DNA of 64,000 bases, from contig CAMELR010000006.1 of the NCBI GenBank assembly GCA_945923775.1, forward strand, positions 1-64,000. Reading direction: 5' to 3'. Origin of the DNA: an uncultured Clostridia bacterium. Its GTDB lineage: Bacteria; Bacillota; Clostridia; Oscillospirales; Ruminococcaceae. The notes under the pieces were generated by a model that searched no databases, was not told the origin of the DNA, and saw only the letters and a program-made list of their open reading frames with translations. The position numbers and the translations under genes are program-made. This document shows, piece after piece, positions 50,912 to 58,622 of the stretch (positions are counted from its first letter, which is position 1; each line of letters begins with the position of its first letter).

Positions 50912-51583
50912 TTATGTTATGTCGACTGCCTTGTAGCCTATTCCGCGGACAGTCTCGATCATGCCGCCGCAGTCTCCGAGCTTCATTCGCAGCGTGCGGA
51001 TATGTACGTCCACGGTGCGGCTCTCGCCGTCGAAATCGTAGCCCCAGACCTTCGTGATGATCTTCTCTCGGGAAAGCACCGTGCCGATATTTTCAAGCAG
51101 GTAGCACAGCAGTTCGAACTCCTTGAAAGTGAGCTGTACTTCATTACCGTTGACCCGCACAATATGCTTCGAGGTGTTGACGTAAAGCCCGCCTACCTCG
51201 TATTCCTTTGTTTCCTGCGAGGAAGTACGGCGCAGCAGCGCCTTTATGCGGGAGATAAGCTCCATGGTGCCGAAGGGCTTTGCAACGTAGTCGTCGGCGC
51301 CGCTGTCAAGACCTATCACCTTATCATACTCCGAGCCCTTCGCGGTCAGCATTATAACCGGAAGACCCGCATACTCCGGGTTGGAGCGCAGCTTCGCCAG
51401 TACCTGCATGCCGTCCTCCTCGGGGAGCATTATATCCAGCAGCAGGACAGACGGCGTTTCCTCCTTCAGAGCCGCCCAGAACTCGCTCGGGCGCTCGAAG
51501 CCCTTTGCCTCGAGCCCGGAATTGTTCAAAGCGTACAGCACGAAGTTCCTGATATTCGCGTCGTCCTCCAGCATGTATATCAT
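50912..51583 (-). CDS. phoP: Response regulator PhoP (OmpR family)
   Basis: 223 residues. Receiver domain with acidic pocket LEDDANIRN and phosphoacceptor LLDIMLPEEDG; Lys in AKPFGTMELISR. The winged-helix C-terminal domain ends with RTVDVHIRTLRMKLGD and VRGIGYKA, as expected for OmpR/PhoB. It lies between phoU and phoR in a complete phosphate operon and is the probable activator of the pst promoter. AGAGGAC site before ATG at 51583. Confidence 0.93.
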   Translation of the reverse strand: MIYMLEDDANIRNFVLYALNNSGLEAKGFERPSEFWAALKEETPSVLLLDIMLPEEDGMQVLAKLRSNPEYAGLPVIMLTAKGSEYDKVIGLDSGADDYVAKPFGTMELISRIKALLRRTSSQETKEYEVGGLYVNTSKHIVRVNGNEVQLTFKEFELLCYLLENIGTVLSREKIITKVWGYDFDGESRTVDVHIRTLRMKLGDCGGMIETVRGIGYKAVDIT

Positions 51584-51612
51584 AAATTGTCCTCTCTTTC
51601 AGCGGACCGGGC

Positions 51613-52251
51613 TCAGCGTTCTCCCGTGATGGAGTAGACCACCCATTCCGCGATATTTGTTGCATGGTCGGCGATACGCTCGAGGTACTTTGCCGCCATC
51701 AACAGATCCATGAAGTACTCGGCGTCGCCGGAATCGCTGCGCACCAGCTCGATAAGCTCGCGCTTTACCTCAAGGAAGCGCGCGTCTACCTTATCGTCTG
51801 CTTCGATGGCCTCCTTCGCGAGCTTAACGTCTTTTCTGACAAAGGAATCAACGCTCATCGTCACCATGCTGATGGCTTCGTTTGCCATGTCCGAGATATG
51901 CACCTTGCCCGCAAGCTCGGTGGAATGCACGAATCCCGCTATTTCCGCGATATCCTGCGACTGGTCGCCGATACGCTCCATGTCGGAGATCATCTTCAGC
52001 GCCGAGGAAACGCACCGCAGATCCTTCGCCACCGGCTGCTGATGAAGCAGGAGCTTCATGCAAAGCGCCTCGATGTCGTGCTCCATGTGGTCGGTCTCTT
52101 CCTCGTTGTCGTTGACCTTCGCTATCATCTCGGAGGTCTTTTCGTCAAACAGTGCCTTTACGGCGCAGGCTATGCTTTCTTCGCACAGAGCGCCCATCTT
52201 GATAAGTCCTACGTTGAGCTGCTCGAGCTGCTCGTCAAAACGGTTTCTCAT
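51613..52251 (-). CDS. phoU: Phosphate transport regulator PhoU
   Basis: 212 residues made of two homologous three-helix repeats; the typical metal-binding stretches are visible (RMRNRFDEQLEQLNVGLIKM-like start; DMERIGDQSQDIAEIAG; YLERIADHATNIAEWVVY). PhoU couples PstSCAB activity to PhoR inhibition. It follows pstB by 16 bases with GGGAGG upstream. Confidence 0.95.
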   Translation of the reverse strand: MRNRFDEQLEQLNVGLIKMGALCEESIACAVKALFDEKTSEMIAKVNDNEEETDHMEHDIEALCMKLLLHQQPVAKDLRCVSSALKMISDMERIGDQSQDIAEIAGFVHSTELAGKVHISDMANEAISMVTMSVDSFVRKDVKLAKEAIEADDKVDARFLEVKRELIELVRSDSGDAEYFMDLLMAAKYLERIADHATNIAEWVVYSITGER

Positions 52252-52267
52252 ATTATGCCTCCCTGGA

Positions 52268-53014
52268 TCAGCCGAATCGTCCGGTTATGTAGTCCTCGGT
52301 GCGCTGATCCTGCGGAGTCGAGAACAGCTTGTCGGTGTCTGCGTATTCAACGACCTCGCCCAGCAGGAAGAACGCCGTTTTGTCGGAGATTCTCGCCGCC
52401 TGCTGCATATTGTGAGTTACCATAACTATAGTATACTCCTTTTTCAGCTCGATTGCAAGGTCTTCTATCTTGGAAGTTGAAATAGGGTCCAGCGCGGAGG
52501 TCGGCTCGTCCATCAGCAGTACCTCAGGCTCGACCGCCAGCGCCCTGGCAATGCAGAGTCTCTGCTGCTGGCCGCCGGAAAGTCCCAGCGCGGATTTTTT
52601 CAGCCTGTCCTTGAGTTCGTCCCAGATAGCCGCGTCGCGCAGGGACTTTTCAACGATGTCATCAAGCTTAACCTTGGAGTGTATCCCGTGGGTGCGGGGG
52701 CCGAACGCGATGTTGTCGTAGACGCTCATCGGGAACGGATTCGGCTTCTGGAACACCATTCCCACGCGCTTGCGCAGGAGGTTTACGTCCATCTTGCCGT
52801 AGATGTCCTCGTCGTCAAGCAGGAATTCGCCGGTTATGCGGCAGCCCTCGACGAGGTCGTTCATGCGGTTGAGGGATTTCAGCAGCGTGGATTTTCCGCA
52901 GCCGGACGGCCCTATGAACGCGGTTATCTTGTTTTCCGGTATCTCAAGGTTGATCCCCTTGAGCGCCTTGAAGTCGCCGTAGTAAAGCTCGGCGTTCCTG
53001 ATATCGAATTTCAT
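52268..53014 (-). CDS. pstB: Phosphate ABC transporter ATP-binding protein
   Basis: 248 residues. Walker [11 protein letters not shown]-loop [21 protein letters not shown] signature [16 protein letters not shown], Walker [14 protein letters not shown], and H-loop [10 protein letters not shown]. Energises phosphate import through PstA and PstC. 6 bases after pstA. Confidence 0.97.
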   Translation of the reverse strand: MKFDIRNAELYYGDFKALKGINLEIPENKITAFIGPSGCGKSTLLKSLNRMNDLVEGCRITGEFLLDDEDIYGKMDVNLLRKRVGMVFQKPNPFPMSVYDNIAFGPRTHGIHSKVKLDDIVEKSLRDAAIWDELKDRLKKSALGLSGGQQQRLCIARALAVEPEVLLMDEPTSALDPISTSKIEDLAIELKKEYTIVMVTHNMQQAARISDKTAFFLLGEVVEYADTDKLFSTPQDQRTEDYITGRFG

Positions 53015-53020
53015 ATGGGT

Positions 53021-53956
53021 TTATCCTTTCTTTTTCGCTATCCGGCGCTCGATAAGGTCGGAAACGAGGTTTATTAAGAATGTGAGTGCAAGCAGGACTA
53101 CTGCGGAAGCAAACGCTTCGTTGACATGCAGACCTTCGTTGGAGAGAATGTACATGTGAACGGTGAGGGTCGCAGCGGAGCTTCCCGAGCCGACAAGCGA
53201 GCCGGGAATGCTGTGTCCGGAACCGGAGGTGAAGATGAGCGCCGCGGATTCGCCGACGATACGTCCTATCGAGAGGATAACGCCGGACATGATGCCGGGC
53301 ACCGCCGTGGGAAGGATAACGCGGAACACCGTGCGCATCTTGCCCGCGCCGAGTCCGAAGCTTCCTTCGCGGTAGCTGTCCGGAACGGCGAGGAGCGCTT
53401 CCTCAGTGGTTCGGATAATCAGCGGGAGGATCATCATTGCGAGGGTGATAACGCCCGCCATCATGGAAAATCCCCAGCCGAAGGAGATATTGAACATCAG
53501 GTATCCGAACAGACCGAACACGATGGACGGAATGCCGGAAAGCGTTTCGGTAGTCACACGGATAATCTTGACGAGCTTGTTGCCGCGCTTTGCGTACTCA
53601 ACGAGGTACACCGCCGCGAAAACGCCTATCGGAACGGCGATGACAAGGGTCAGCGCGGTCATGATGAGAGTGTTTATCATCGCCGGCATCATGCTGACGT
53701 TTTCCGTGGTGTAGTTCCAGTCGAACTGCTCCGCGGTGAGGTGAGGAACGCCGTTTATAAGAATATACGCGATAATGAAGATGAGCATTCCGACCGAGAA
53801 TATCGCCGCCAGCATTACAAGGATCATGAGGATCAGCGAAAGCGGGCTTCTGGCGTACTGCTTGAGGCGCGCGCCGAGGGTCACGCGGTTGATGTAGTTC
53901 TCGGGCGCGGTGGTTTTCTTTTCGTTTGTCATAGCTGCTGTCGGAGCGTCAGTCAT
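53021..53956 (-). CDS. pstA: Phosphate ABC transporter permease PstA
   Basis: 311 residues with six membrane helices. Family segments VAVYLVEYAKRGNKLVK-like, GIPSIVFGLFGYLMF and the EAA loop (GSFGLGAGKMRTVFRVILPT). An N-terminal cytoplasmic stretch precedes the first helix. Its start overlaps the pstC stop by one base. Confidence 0.95.
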   Translation of the reverse strand: MTDAPTAAMTNEKKTTAPENYINRVTLGARLKQYARSPLSLILMILVMLAAIFSVGMLIFIIAYILINGVPHLTAEQFDWNYTTENVSMMPAMINTLIMTALTLVIAVPIGVFAAVYLVEYAKRGNKLVKIIRVTTETLSGIPSIVFGLFGYLMFNISFGWGFSMMAGVITLAMMILPLIIRTTEEALLAVPDSYREGSFGLGAGKMRTVFRVILPTAVPGIMSGVILSIGRIVGESAALIFTSGSGHSIPGSLVGSGSSAATLTVHMYILSNEGLHVNEAFASAVVLLALTFLINLVSDLIERRIAKKKG

Positions 53957-54804
53957 CAGTCTTTCCTCCTTTTAAGTGCCGAGAAGCAGAGGTTGATTAT
54001 AAGTATGAACACGAACAGCACCACTCCGGTGGCGATGAGCGCTTCGCGGTGAAGTCCGCCGGCGTAGCCCATCTCCATTACGATGTTGGAGGTCATAGTG
54101 CGTATTCCGGAGGTGATGCTCTTTGGAATTACCGTCTGGTTGCCTGCTACGAGAATTACCGCCATCGTTTCGCCGATAGCGCGTCCCACGCCGAGGATTA
54201 TCGCCGCAAGTATGCCGGACTTCGCCGCGGGCAGCGAGGCGAAGAACACGCTGCGCTCATGCGTTGCACCGAGCGCGAGCGCGCCCTCGTAGTAGCTCTT
54301 CGGAACTGCGTTCAGGGAGGATTCGGTGGTCTTGATGACCGTCGGGAGTATCATTATGCCGAGGAGTATGCCTGCGGTCAGCAGGGATTTTCCCGAGCCG
54401 CCGAACAGCTCCTTCATGATGGGAACGATAACCACCAGACCGAAGAATCCGTAAACGATGGACGGGATCCCGGCGAGGAGGTTTATCGCGGGCTTCACGA
54501 AGCGGTAGAGCTTCTTCGGGCAGTAATGCGACATGAACACGGCGCAGAGTATTCCGATGGGAACTCCGATAACGACCGCGATACCTGTAACGAGGATAGA
54601 TCCGATTATCATCGGGAATATCCCATAGTATCCGCTGGAGGGCTTCCACTTTGTGCCGAACAGGAAGTCGGTAACGCCGATTTCACCGATTGCCGGAACG
54701 CCGGAAGCTAACAGGTACACGCAAATCAGCACCACTGCCAGTATCGAAACACATGCGCATATCAGGAACAGTGCGTGCATTATGCCTTCTTTGACCTTCT
54801 GCAT
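53956..54804 (-). CDS. pstC: Phosphate ABC transporter permease PstC
   Basis: 282 residues, six membrane helices. GIPSIVYGFFGLVVIVPIMK and the EAA loop (GALALGATHERSVFFASLPA) are typical, as is IGETMAVILVAGNQ. It pairs with PstA. A 204-base gap with a stable hairpin separates it from pstS, which may lower expression of the downstream genes relative to pstS. Confidence 0.95.
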   Translation of the reverse strand: MQKVKEGIMHALFLICACVSILAVVLICVYLLASGVPAIGEIGVTDFLFGTKWKPSSGYYGIFPMIIGSILVTGIAVVIGVPIGILCAVFMSHYCPKKLYRFVKPAINLLAGIPSIVYGFFGLVVIVPIMKELFGGSGKSLLTAGILLGIMILPTVIKTTESSLNAVPKSYYEGALALGATHERSVFFASLPAAKSGILAAIILGVGRAIGETMAVILVAGNQTVIPKSITSGIRTMTSNIVMEMGYAGGLHREALIATGVVLFVFILIINLCFSALKRRKD

Positions 54805-54942
54805 AATAATACCTCTTTGTAAAATTTCCAGAATGTTACTTTACATTCTAATACTCATAAAAGTGCGCTGCACGTTAGCTGGAATGCCGCAGCGCAGCGC
54901 GTAAGGGAAGTGCGGCAGGACGCCACATAGTTGTCGCCAAAA

Positions 54943-54962
54943 GCACGGCATGGACGCCGTGC
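54943..54962. other. Hairpin between pstS and pstC
   Basis: GCACGGC and GCCGTGC pair perfectly around a 6-base loop. No U-run follows on the minus strand, so it is more likely an mRNA-stabilising or partial terminator element than a full terminator. The rest of this 204-base gap is GC-rich with no gene. Confidence 0.45.
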
Positions 54963-55008
54963 ATCCAAGCGACAGCGGGAGAAACCTATAAAGGTGAGAT
55001 TATTTAAA

Positions 55009-55995
55009 TCAGCCCAGCTCGCTCCAGTTGTTGATCTCGCCGGTGTAGATCTTCATTACCTCGTCGGAGGTGATGTTCTCGATGGGGTTCTCGAGGTTTA
55101 CGATAACTGCGATACCGTCGTCGGCGATCTTCATCTCGGTCAGACCTGCGTCAAGCTCTTCCTGCTTGAGTTCACGGGAGGACATACCGATGTCGCATGT
55201 GCCCTCGGTCGCGGAGGTGATACCTGCGCCGGAACCGGTCTGCTGAATGTCGATGGAAACATCAGGGTTGAGAGCCTTGTAAGCTTCGCAGAGCTTCTCC
55301 ATGATCGGGCCTACGGAAGTGGAGCCGTTCAGTGAGATAGCGCCGGTAACTCCGGAGGGAGCGTATGCACCGGTGGAGTCGATGGCGATGTAGCCGTTGT
55401 CAGCGATGATCTTCTGACCGTCGTCGGACTCGATGAAGGCGATGAGATCCTTAGCTGCTGCGTTTCCGTCGAGCTTTGCCTGCTGGTAGCATACGTTGAA
55501 CGGTCTTGCTACAACGTAATCGCCGGACTTGATGTCAGCTACGGAGCACTCAACGCCGTTTACGTCGAGAGCCTTTACGGTATCGTTGAGGGAGCCGAGG
55601 GAAATGTAGCCGATCGCGTCTACGTTGCCTGCTACGCTCATCATAACTCCGTTGGTGGAGTTGGAGATCTCAGCGTCGCCGCGGGTCATGTCTTCCTTCT
55701 CGCCTGCTTCGTTCTGCTGCTCAATGCCCATCAGCTCAACGAACGCGCCTCTTGTACCGGAGCCGTCCTCGCGGGATACTACTGTGATATCGGTGTCAAG
55801 CTTGGAAGCGGTGCTGTCAGAAGCGGTGGAATCTGCTGCGGAGCTGTCAGCAGCGGAGGTATCAGCGGCAGAGGAGCCTGCCTCAGCAGCGGAGCTGCTG
55901 GTGGAGGAAGTGCTGGAGGTATTTCCGGAGCAGCCTGCAAGGGCTGCTACCATAAGCAGAGCGGCTGCGCTTAATGTAATCTTTCTTGTAGTCAT
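55009..55995 (-). CDS. pstS: Phosphate-binding lipoprotein PstS, circularly permuted
   Basis: 328 residues. Lipobox AALAGC, then a Ser/Ala/Asp-rich linker to about residue 66. The binding domain is present, but its halves are in reverse order: residues 70-205 correspond to the usual C-terminal half (TVVSREDGSGTRGAFVELMG, IGYISLGSLNDTVKAL, GDYVVARPFNV), and 219-328 to the usual N-terminal half (LNGSTSVGPIMEKLCEAY, TGSGAGITSATEG, CDIGMSSREL, IADDGIAVIVN, ending at INNWSELG). In classical PstS the order is the opposite. All phosphate-ligand loops are kept. I recall similar permuted proteins in other gut Clostridia. First gene of the operon behind a Pho-box-like promoter. Confidence 0.9.
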   Translation of the reverse strand: MTTRKITLSAAALLMVAALAGCSGNTSSTSSTSSSAAEAGSSAADTSAADSSAADSTASDSTASKLDTDITVVSREDGSGTRGAFVELMGIEQQNEAGEKEDMTRGDAEISNSTNGVMMSVAGNVDAIGYISLGSLNDTVKALDVNGVECSVADIKSGDYVVARPFNVCYQQAKLDGNAAAKDLIAFIESDDGQKIIADNGYIAIDSTGAYAPSGVTGAISLNGSTSVGPIMEKLCEAYKALNPDVSIDIQQTGSGAGITSATEGTCDIGMSSRELKQEELDAGLTEMKIADDGIAVIVNLENPIENITSDEVMKIYTGEINNWSELG

Positions 55996-56066
55996 AATGT
56001 TGTTCTCCTTTAATATACTGCGTAATCATTTACGCTTATGTTGTGATCTTTCCTTGTCACAAGCAT

Positions 56067-56123
56067 ATTATATCAGGAGAATGTTAAATCCAAAAGACGA
56101 GGTTTGTTAAATCTCTGTAAAAT
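56067..56123 (-). promoter_or_regulatory. pst promoter with Pho-box-like direct repeats
   Basis: On the minus strand a TATAAT -10 box (56067-56072) lacks a -35 match. Upstream lie direct repeats, read on the plus strand as TGTTAAAT (56082-56089), TGTTAAAT (56105-56112) and TGTAAAAT (56116-56123). Repeats 2 and 3 are 11 bases apart and repeats 1 and 2 are 23 apart, so all lie roughly on one DNA face as PhoP sites do. PhoP activation is inferred. Confidence 0.6.
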
Positions 56124-56169
56124 TTAACATTTTTTCATCTCTGGTTAAAGACAGGGTACGTGTATTTTT

Positions 56170-56290
56170 TAAATCGCAGATAAACTATAATTTGTGTAGC
56201 TAGTGTTCACCTTTGAGCAACCCCATATCGGGAGTCAAAGGGGACTAGTCCCCCTTGACTCCCAATAGGGTGCGGCTCAAATTTTAAACA
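56170..56290 (+). repeat. Dispersed intergenic repeat, copy 3
   Basis: Begins AGATAAACTATAATTTGTG and GCTAGTGTTCACCTTTGAGC, and continues with CCCATATCGGGAGTCAA. It then has a long palindrome centred on ACTAGT near 56249: GGGAGTCAAAGGGGACTAGT against ACTAGTCCCCCTTGACTCCC. Copies near 38.0 and 49.1 kb share the leading blocks. Confidence 0.7.
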
Positions 56291-56321
56291 AACCAACCAA
56301 CAAACAACAATTCATCTCTAC

Positions 56322-56358
56322 ACGAAAAAATCTCCCCCGAAAAACGAGGGAGATTTCC
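56322..56358 (-). terminator. Terminator after the DUF4358 gene
   Basis: AAATCTCCC and GGGAGATTT pair, loop of about 11 bases; the minus strand continues TTTTTTCG. Confidence 0.75.
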
Positions 56359-56371
56359 TTATATCGGATTA

Positions 56372-57073
56372 TCAGCCGAGTACAACGCCGTCGCCGGGCA
56401 TAACAGCCTCAGCGGTCATTGACGGAATAACTACGCCGCCGAGCTCGTCGGTGGGAACAGTCACTTCGTTGTCGACCTCAGGAACCTCAAGCTTGGTAAC
56501 TTCATCGCCGGGCTTGTAGTCCTTAATGATTTCTTCAATCTGGGAACCGATCTGGTTTACGATGATATAGTAGAATCCGTCGTCGGTCTTTCCCTCGACT
56601 GCGCCTGCTGCTGCGATCTCCTGGGCGGGATAGAATGCAGCTCCGTCCTTGATATACGCGAAGTGCTCGTCAAGCTCTGCCTGAACTTCGGCTTCCTTGC
56701 CTGCCTTCGGCTTTACGATCACGATTTCATCAAGGTGTACGCTCATCATCGGAACGTAGATGGAGTAGTCGTCGAGAAGGTCGAGGTCAAGGTTTACCAT
56801 CGTCTTAGCGACCTCAGCGTCGGTGATCTGCTCGGAGCTTACCCAGTCGATCGCCTGGAATACAGCCTGCGCGAGATCCTCGGCAGTGCGCTCTGTGGTC
56901 TGGCTCTCGGAGCTGCTCTCAGCCTGGGAAGTTCCTGCGGAGCTGCTGTCGCTTGCAGCAGAGCTGCTGGAATCGCTGGAACTGCTTGAGTTGCTGCTGG
57001 TGTTGCCGGAGCAGCCTGTAAAAGCTGCGGTGATCGCAGAGAGTGCGATTACTGTTGCTAAAAACTTCTTCAT
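56372..57073 (-). CDS. DUF4358-family lipoprotein
   Basis: 233 residues from ATG at 57073 (GAAAGGAAA upstream). Lipobox FTGC, a Ser-rich linker (about 24-65), then the DUF4358 domain: YIVPMMS-type core (DYSIYVPMMSVHLDEIVIVK) and EAEVQAELDEHFAYIKDGAA. DUF4358 proteins are widespread lipoproteins of gut Firmicutes, function unknown. An extra C-terminal extension of about 50 residues is rich in Val, Glu and Pro. It starts 79 bases after GH26, with a small GC hairpin and no clear promoter between, so shared transcription is possible. Confidence 0.8.
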   Translation of the reverse strand: MKKFLATVIALSAITAAFTGCSGNTSSNSSSSSDSSSSAASDSSSAGTSQAESSSESQTTERTAEDLAQAVFQAIDWVSSEQITDAEVAKTMVNLDLDLLDDYSIYVPMMSVHLDEIVIVKPKAGKEAEVQAELDEHFAYIKDGAAFYPAQEIAAAGAVEGKTDDGFYYIIVNQIGSQIEEIIKDYKPGDEVTKLEVPEVDNEVTVPTDELGGVVIPSMTAEAVMPGDGVVLG

Positions 57074-57152
57074 TTTAATTTCCTTTCCTGTTGCTTTGCC
57101 ATTGGTTCTATATATTAGGGTGTTAACCCCTGAAACGCCGTTTCCGGCGGTC

Positions 57153-58292
57153 TCAGCATTTGTTAAGCCTGTGATGGAGCGCGTTCGGCAGCGGCTTGCT
57201 GTCCTTATCGTACCACGGGAGGTCCTCAAGGGTGATTACCCGCGGGTCGTTGAATACCCGCTTCAGGAATTCCTCGTCCATGTACTTCGGATTGGGACGC
57301 GGCATGTCGTTTTCATCGAGAATCGGCTTCCATTCGCCGTCGGTGTCGTACACGAAGGTTCCCCACCACGGGAGCCACCACAGCCAGTTCGCGCCGTCCT
57401 TCTGCATTTCGTCCGGGTCGGGAATGCTTCCGCACTCTGAAAGCGTTATCATCTTCCCGTGGGTGTAGCTGCTGACTGCCTTGAATCTCTCAAGCTGCGA
57501 ACCGTGGTTCGGTATTTCATCGTAGATATCCTCGCCGGCGATATCGAAGGTGTTCGGGCTTACCGCCATGAACGGAGCCTGACCGTTCCACACCCAGATG
57601 AGGTTGCGGAGTTTGTGATAGTTCATCAGCCGGTCGAATATCGTGTACCACAGCTTCTTGTAGGCTGCGACGCTCTCAGGATCCTGCTGACCTGCGGGAG
57701 CGCGGTTGCCCCACCAGAACCAGTTTCCGGCGGCTTCGTGGAGCGGCCTCCAGATGACCGGAATGTCCTGCTGCTCAAACATTTTCAGCGCGGAACCAAC
57801 AAGGTCTATCTCGTAGATGATGAAATCATGCTCGGGAGTTCCTTCCTGCATGGCGCGGACGATGTCGAATCCGGTCTTGCGGTCGTAGTTTGTGGTCTTG
57901 TAGTAGAAAGAGCTCAGCCCGCCGATGTTGTTCATGTCGTCGGGAGCGTTCCAGTGCCAGCACATGGTGAGGATACCTCCCGTGCGCCTTGCCCAGTCGA
58001 TTGCTCTGCCGAGCTGGTCGTAGCCGCGGGCGAGTCCGCTTATGCCCATAAAGTCGTAGCCGCGTATCGCGGGGATCTTCCCGGTCGTGTTGTAGTATAC
58101 CAGATCTTCCTTCTCGTCCTCCCAGAGGTACTGCTGACCGGAAATGTACTTCTTCCCGTAGCAGGACTTCAGGAATTCCCACAGCCTGAGAGTGTTCGGC
58201 GTAGGGTCGTCGGTGACGAGCTTTCCCGGATCCACCGGGCGTTCTGCGAGGCGCTTCTCGAGCGCTTCAAAATCGGTTCTGTAGTCTGTCAT
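57153..58292 (-). CDS. GH26 beta-mannanase-type glycoside hydrolase
   Basis: 379 residues, clan GH-A barrel of family GH26. YISGQQYLWEDE, CWHWNAPDDMNN, the acid/base Glu in IWRPLHEAAGNWFWWGNR and the nucleophile Glu in MITLSECGSIPD are typical of family 26 endo-beta-1,4-mannanases. There is no signal peptide, so it acts in the cytoplasm, probably on imported manno-oligosaccharides. A second clan GH-A gene lies upstream on the same strand. GGAGG site before ATG. Confidence 0.88.
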   Translation of the reverse strand: MTDYRTDFEALEKRLAERPVDPGKLVTDDPTPNTLRLWEFLKSCYGKKYISGQQYLWEDEKEDLVYYNTTGKIPAIRGYDFMGISGLARGYDQLGRAIDWARRTGGILTMCWHWNAPDDMNNIGGLSSFYYKTTNYDRKTGFDIVRAMQEGTPEHDFIIYEIDLVGSALKMFEQQDIPVIWRPLHEAAGNWFWWGNRAPAGQQDPESVAAYKKLWYTIFDRLMNYHKLRNLIWVWNGQAPFMAVSPNTFDIAGEDIYDEIPNHGSQLERFKAVSSYTHGKMITLSECGSIPDPDEMQKDGANWLWWLPWWGTFVYDTDGEWKPILDENDMPRPNPKYMDEEFLKRVFNDPRVITLEDLPWYDKDSKPLPNALHHRLNKC

Positions 58293-58622
58293 TGAGATCC
58301 TCCGAAAAGCGTGGCCGGGTGTAGTTGAATGCAGTCGACCACAGCTTTCGCTGATTATACAGTATGATTGTGAAATCAGCGTGATAATTATGTGTGCTTA
58401 CTATGCTTTTTTGATATGTCAGTTATTCGGGTCAATATGCTTATTGTGCGCATAATACCGCCGAAAAACAGCGGTAATATCATACAGTCAGAATACCTGT
58501 CAGATTCAGCCATTGAATTAAAATTTAAAATCTGCGGCACACAAAAGCAGGGGCGGAGTACCGTCCCTGCTTTATTTCCGACCCGGGATCCCGAATCGCT
58601 GTGAATTTATAGGCTGTTCCGA
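58293..58622. other. Gap between the two glycosidase genes, with terminator
   Basis: No gene. AAAAGCAGGGGCGG (58543-58556) and CCGTCCCTGCTTT (58561-58573) form a bidirectional terminator for the upstream hydrolase. A possible TATAAT -10 (minus strand, 58354-58359) precedes GH26, but without a matching -35. The middle is AT-rich and shows nothing further. Confidence 0.55.
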
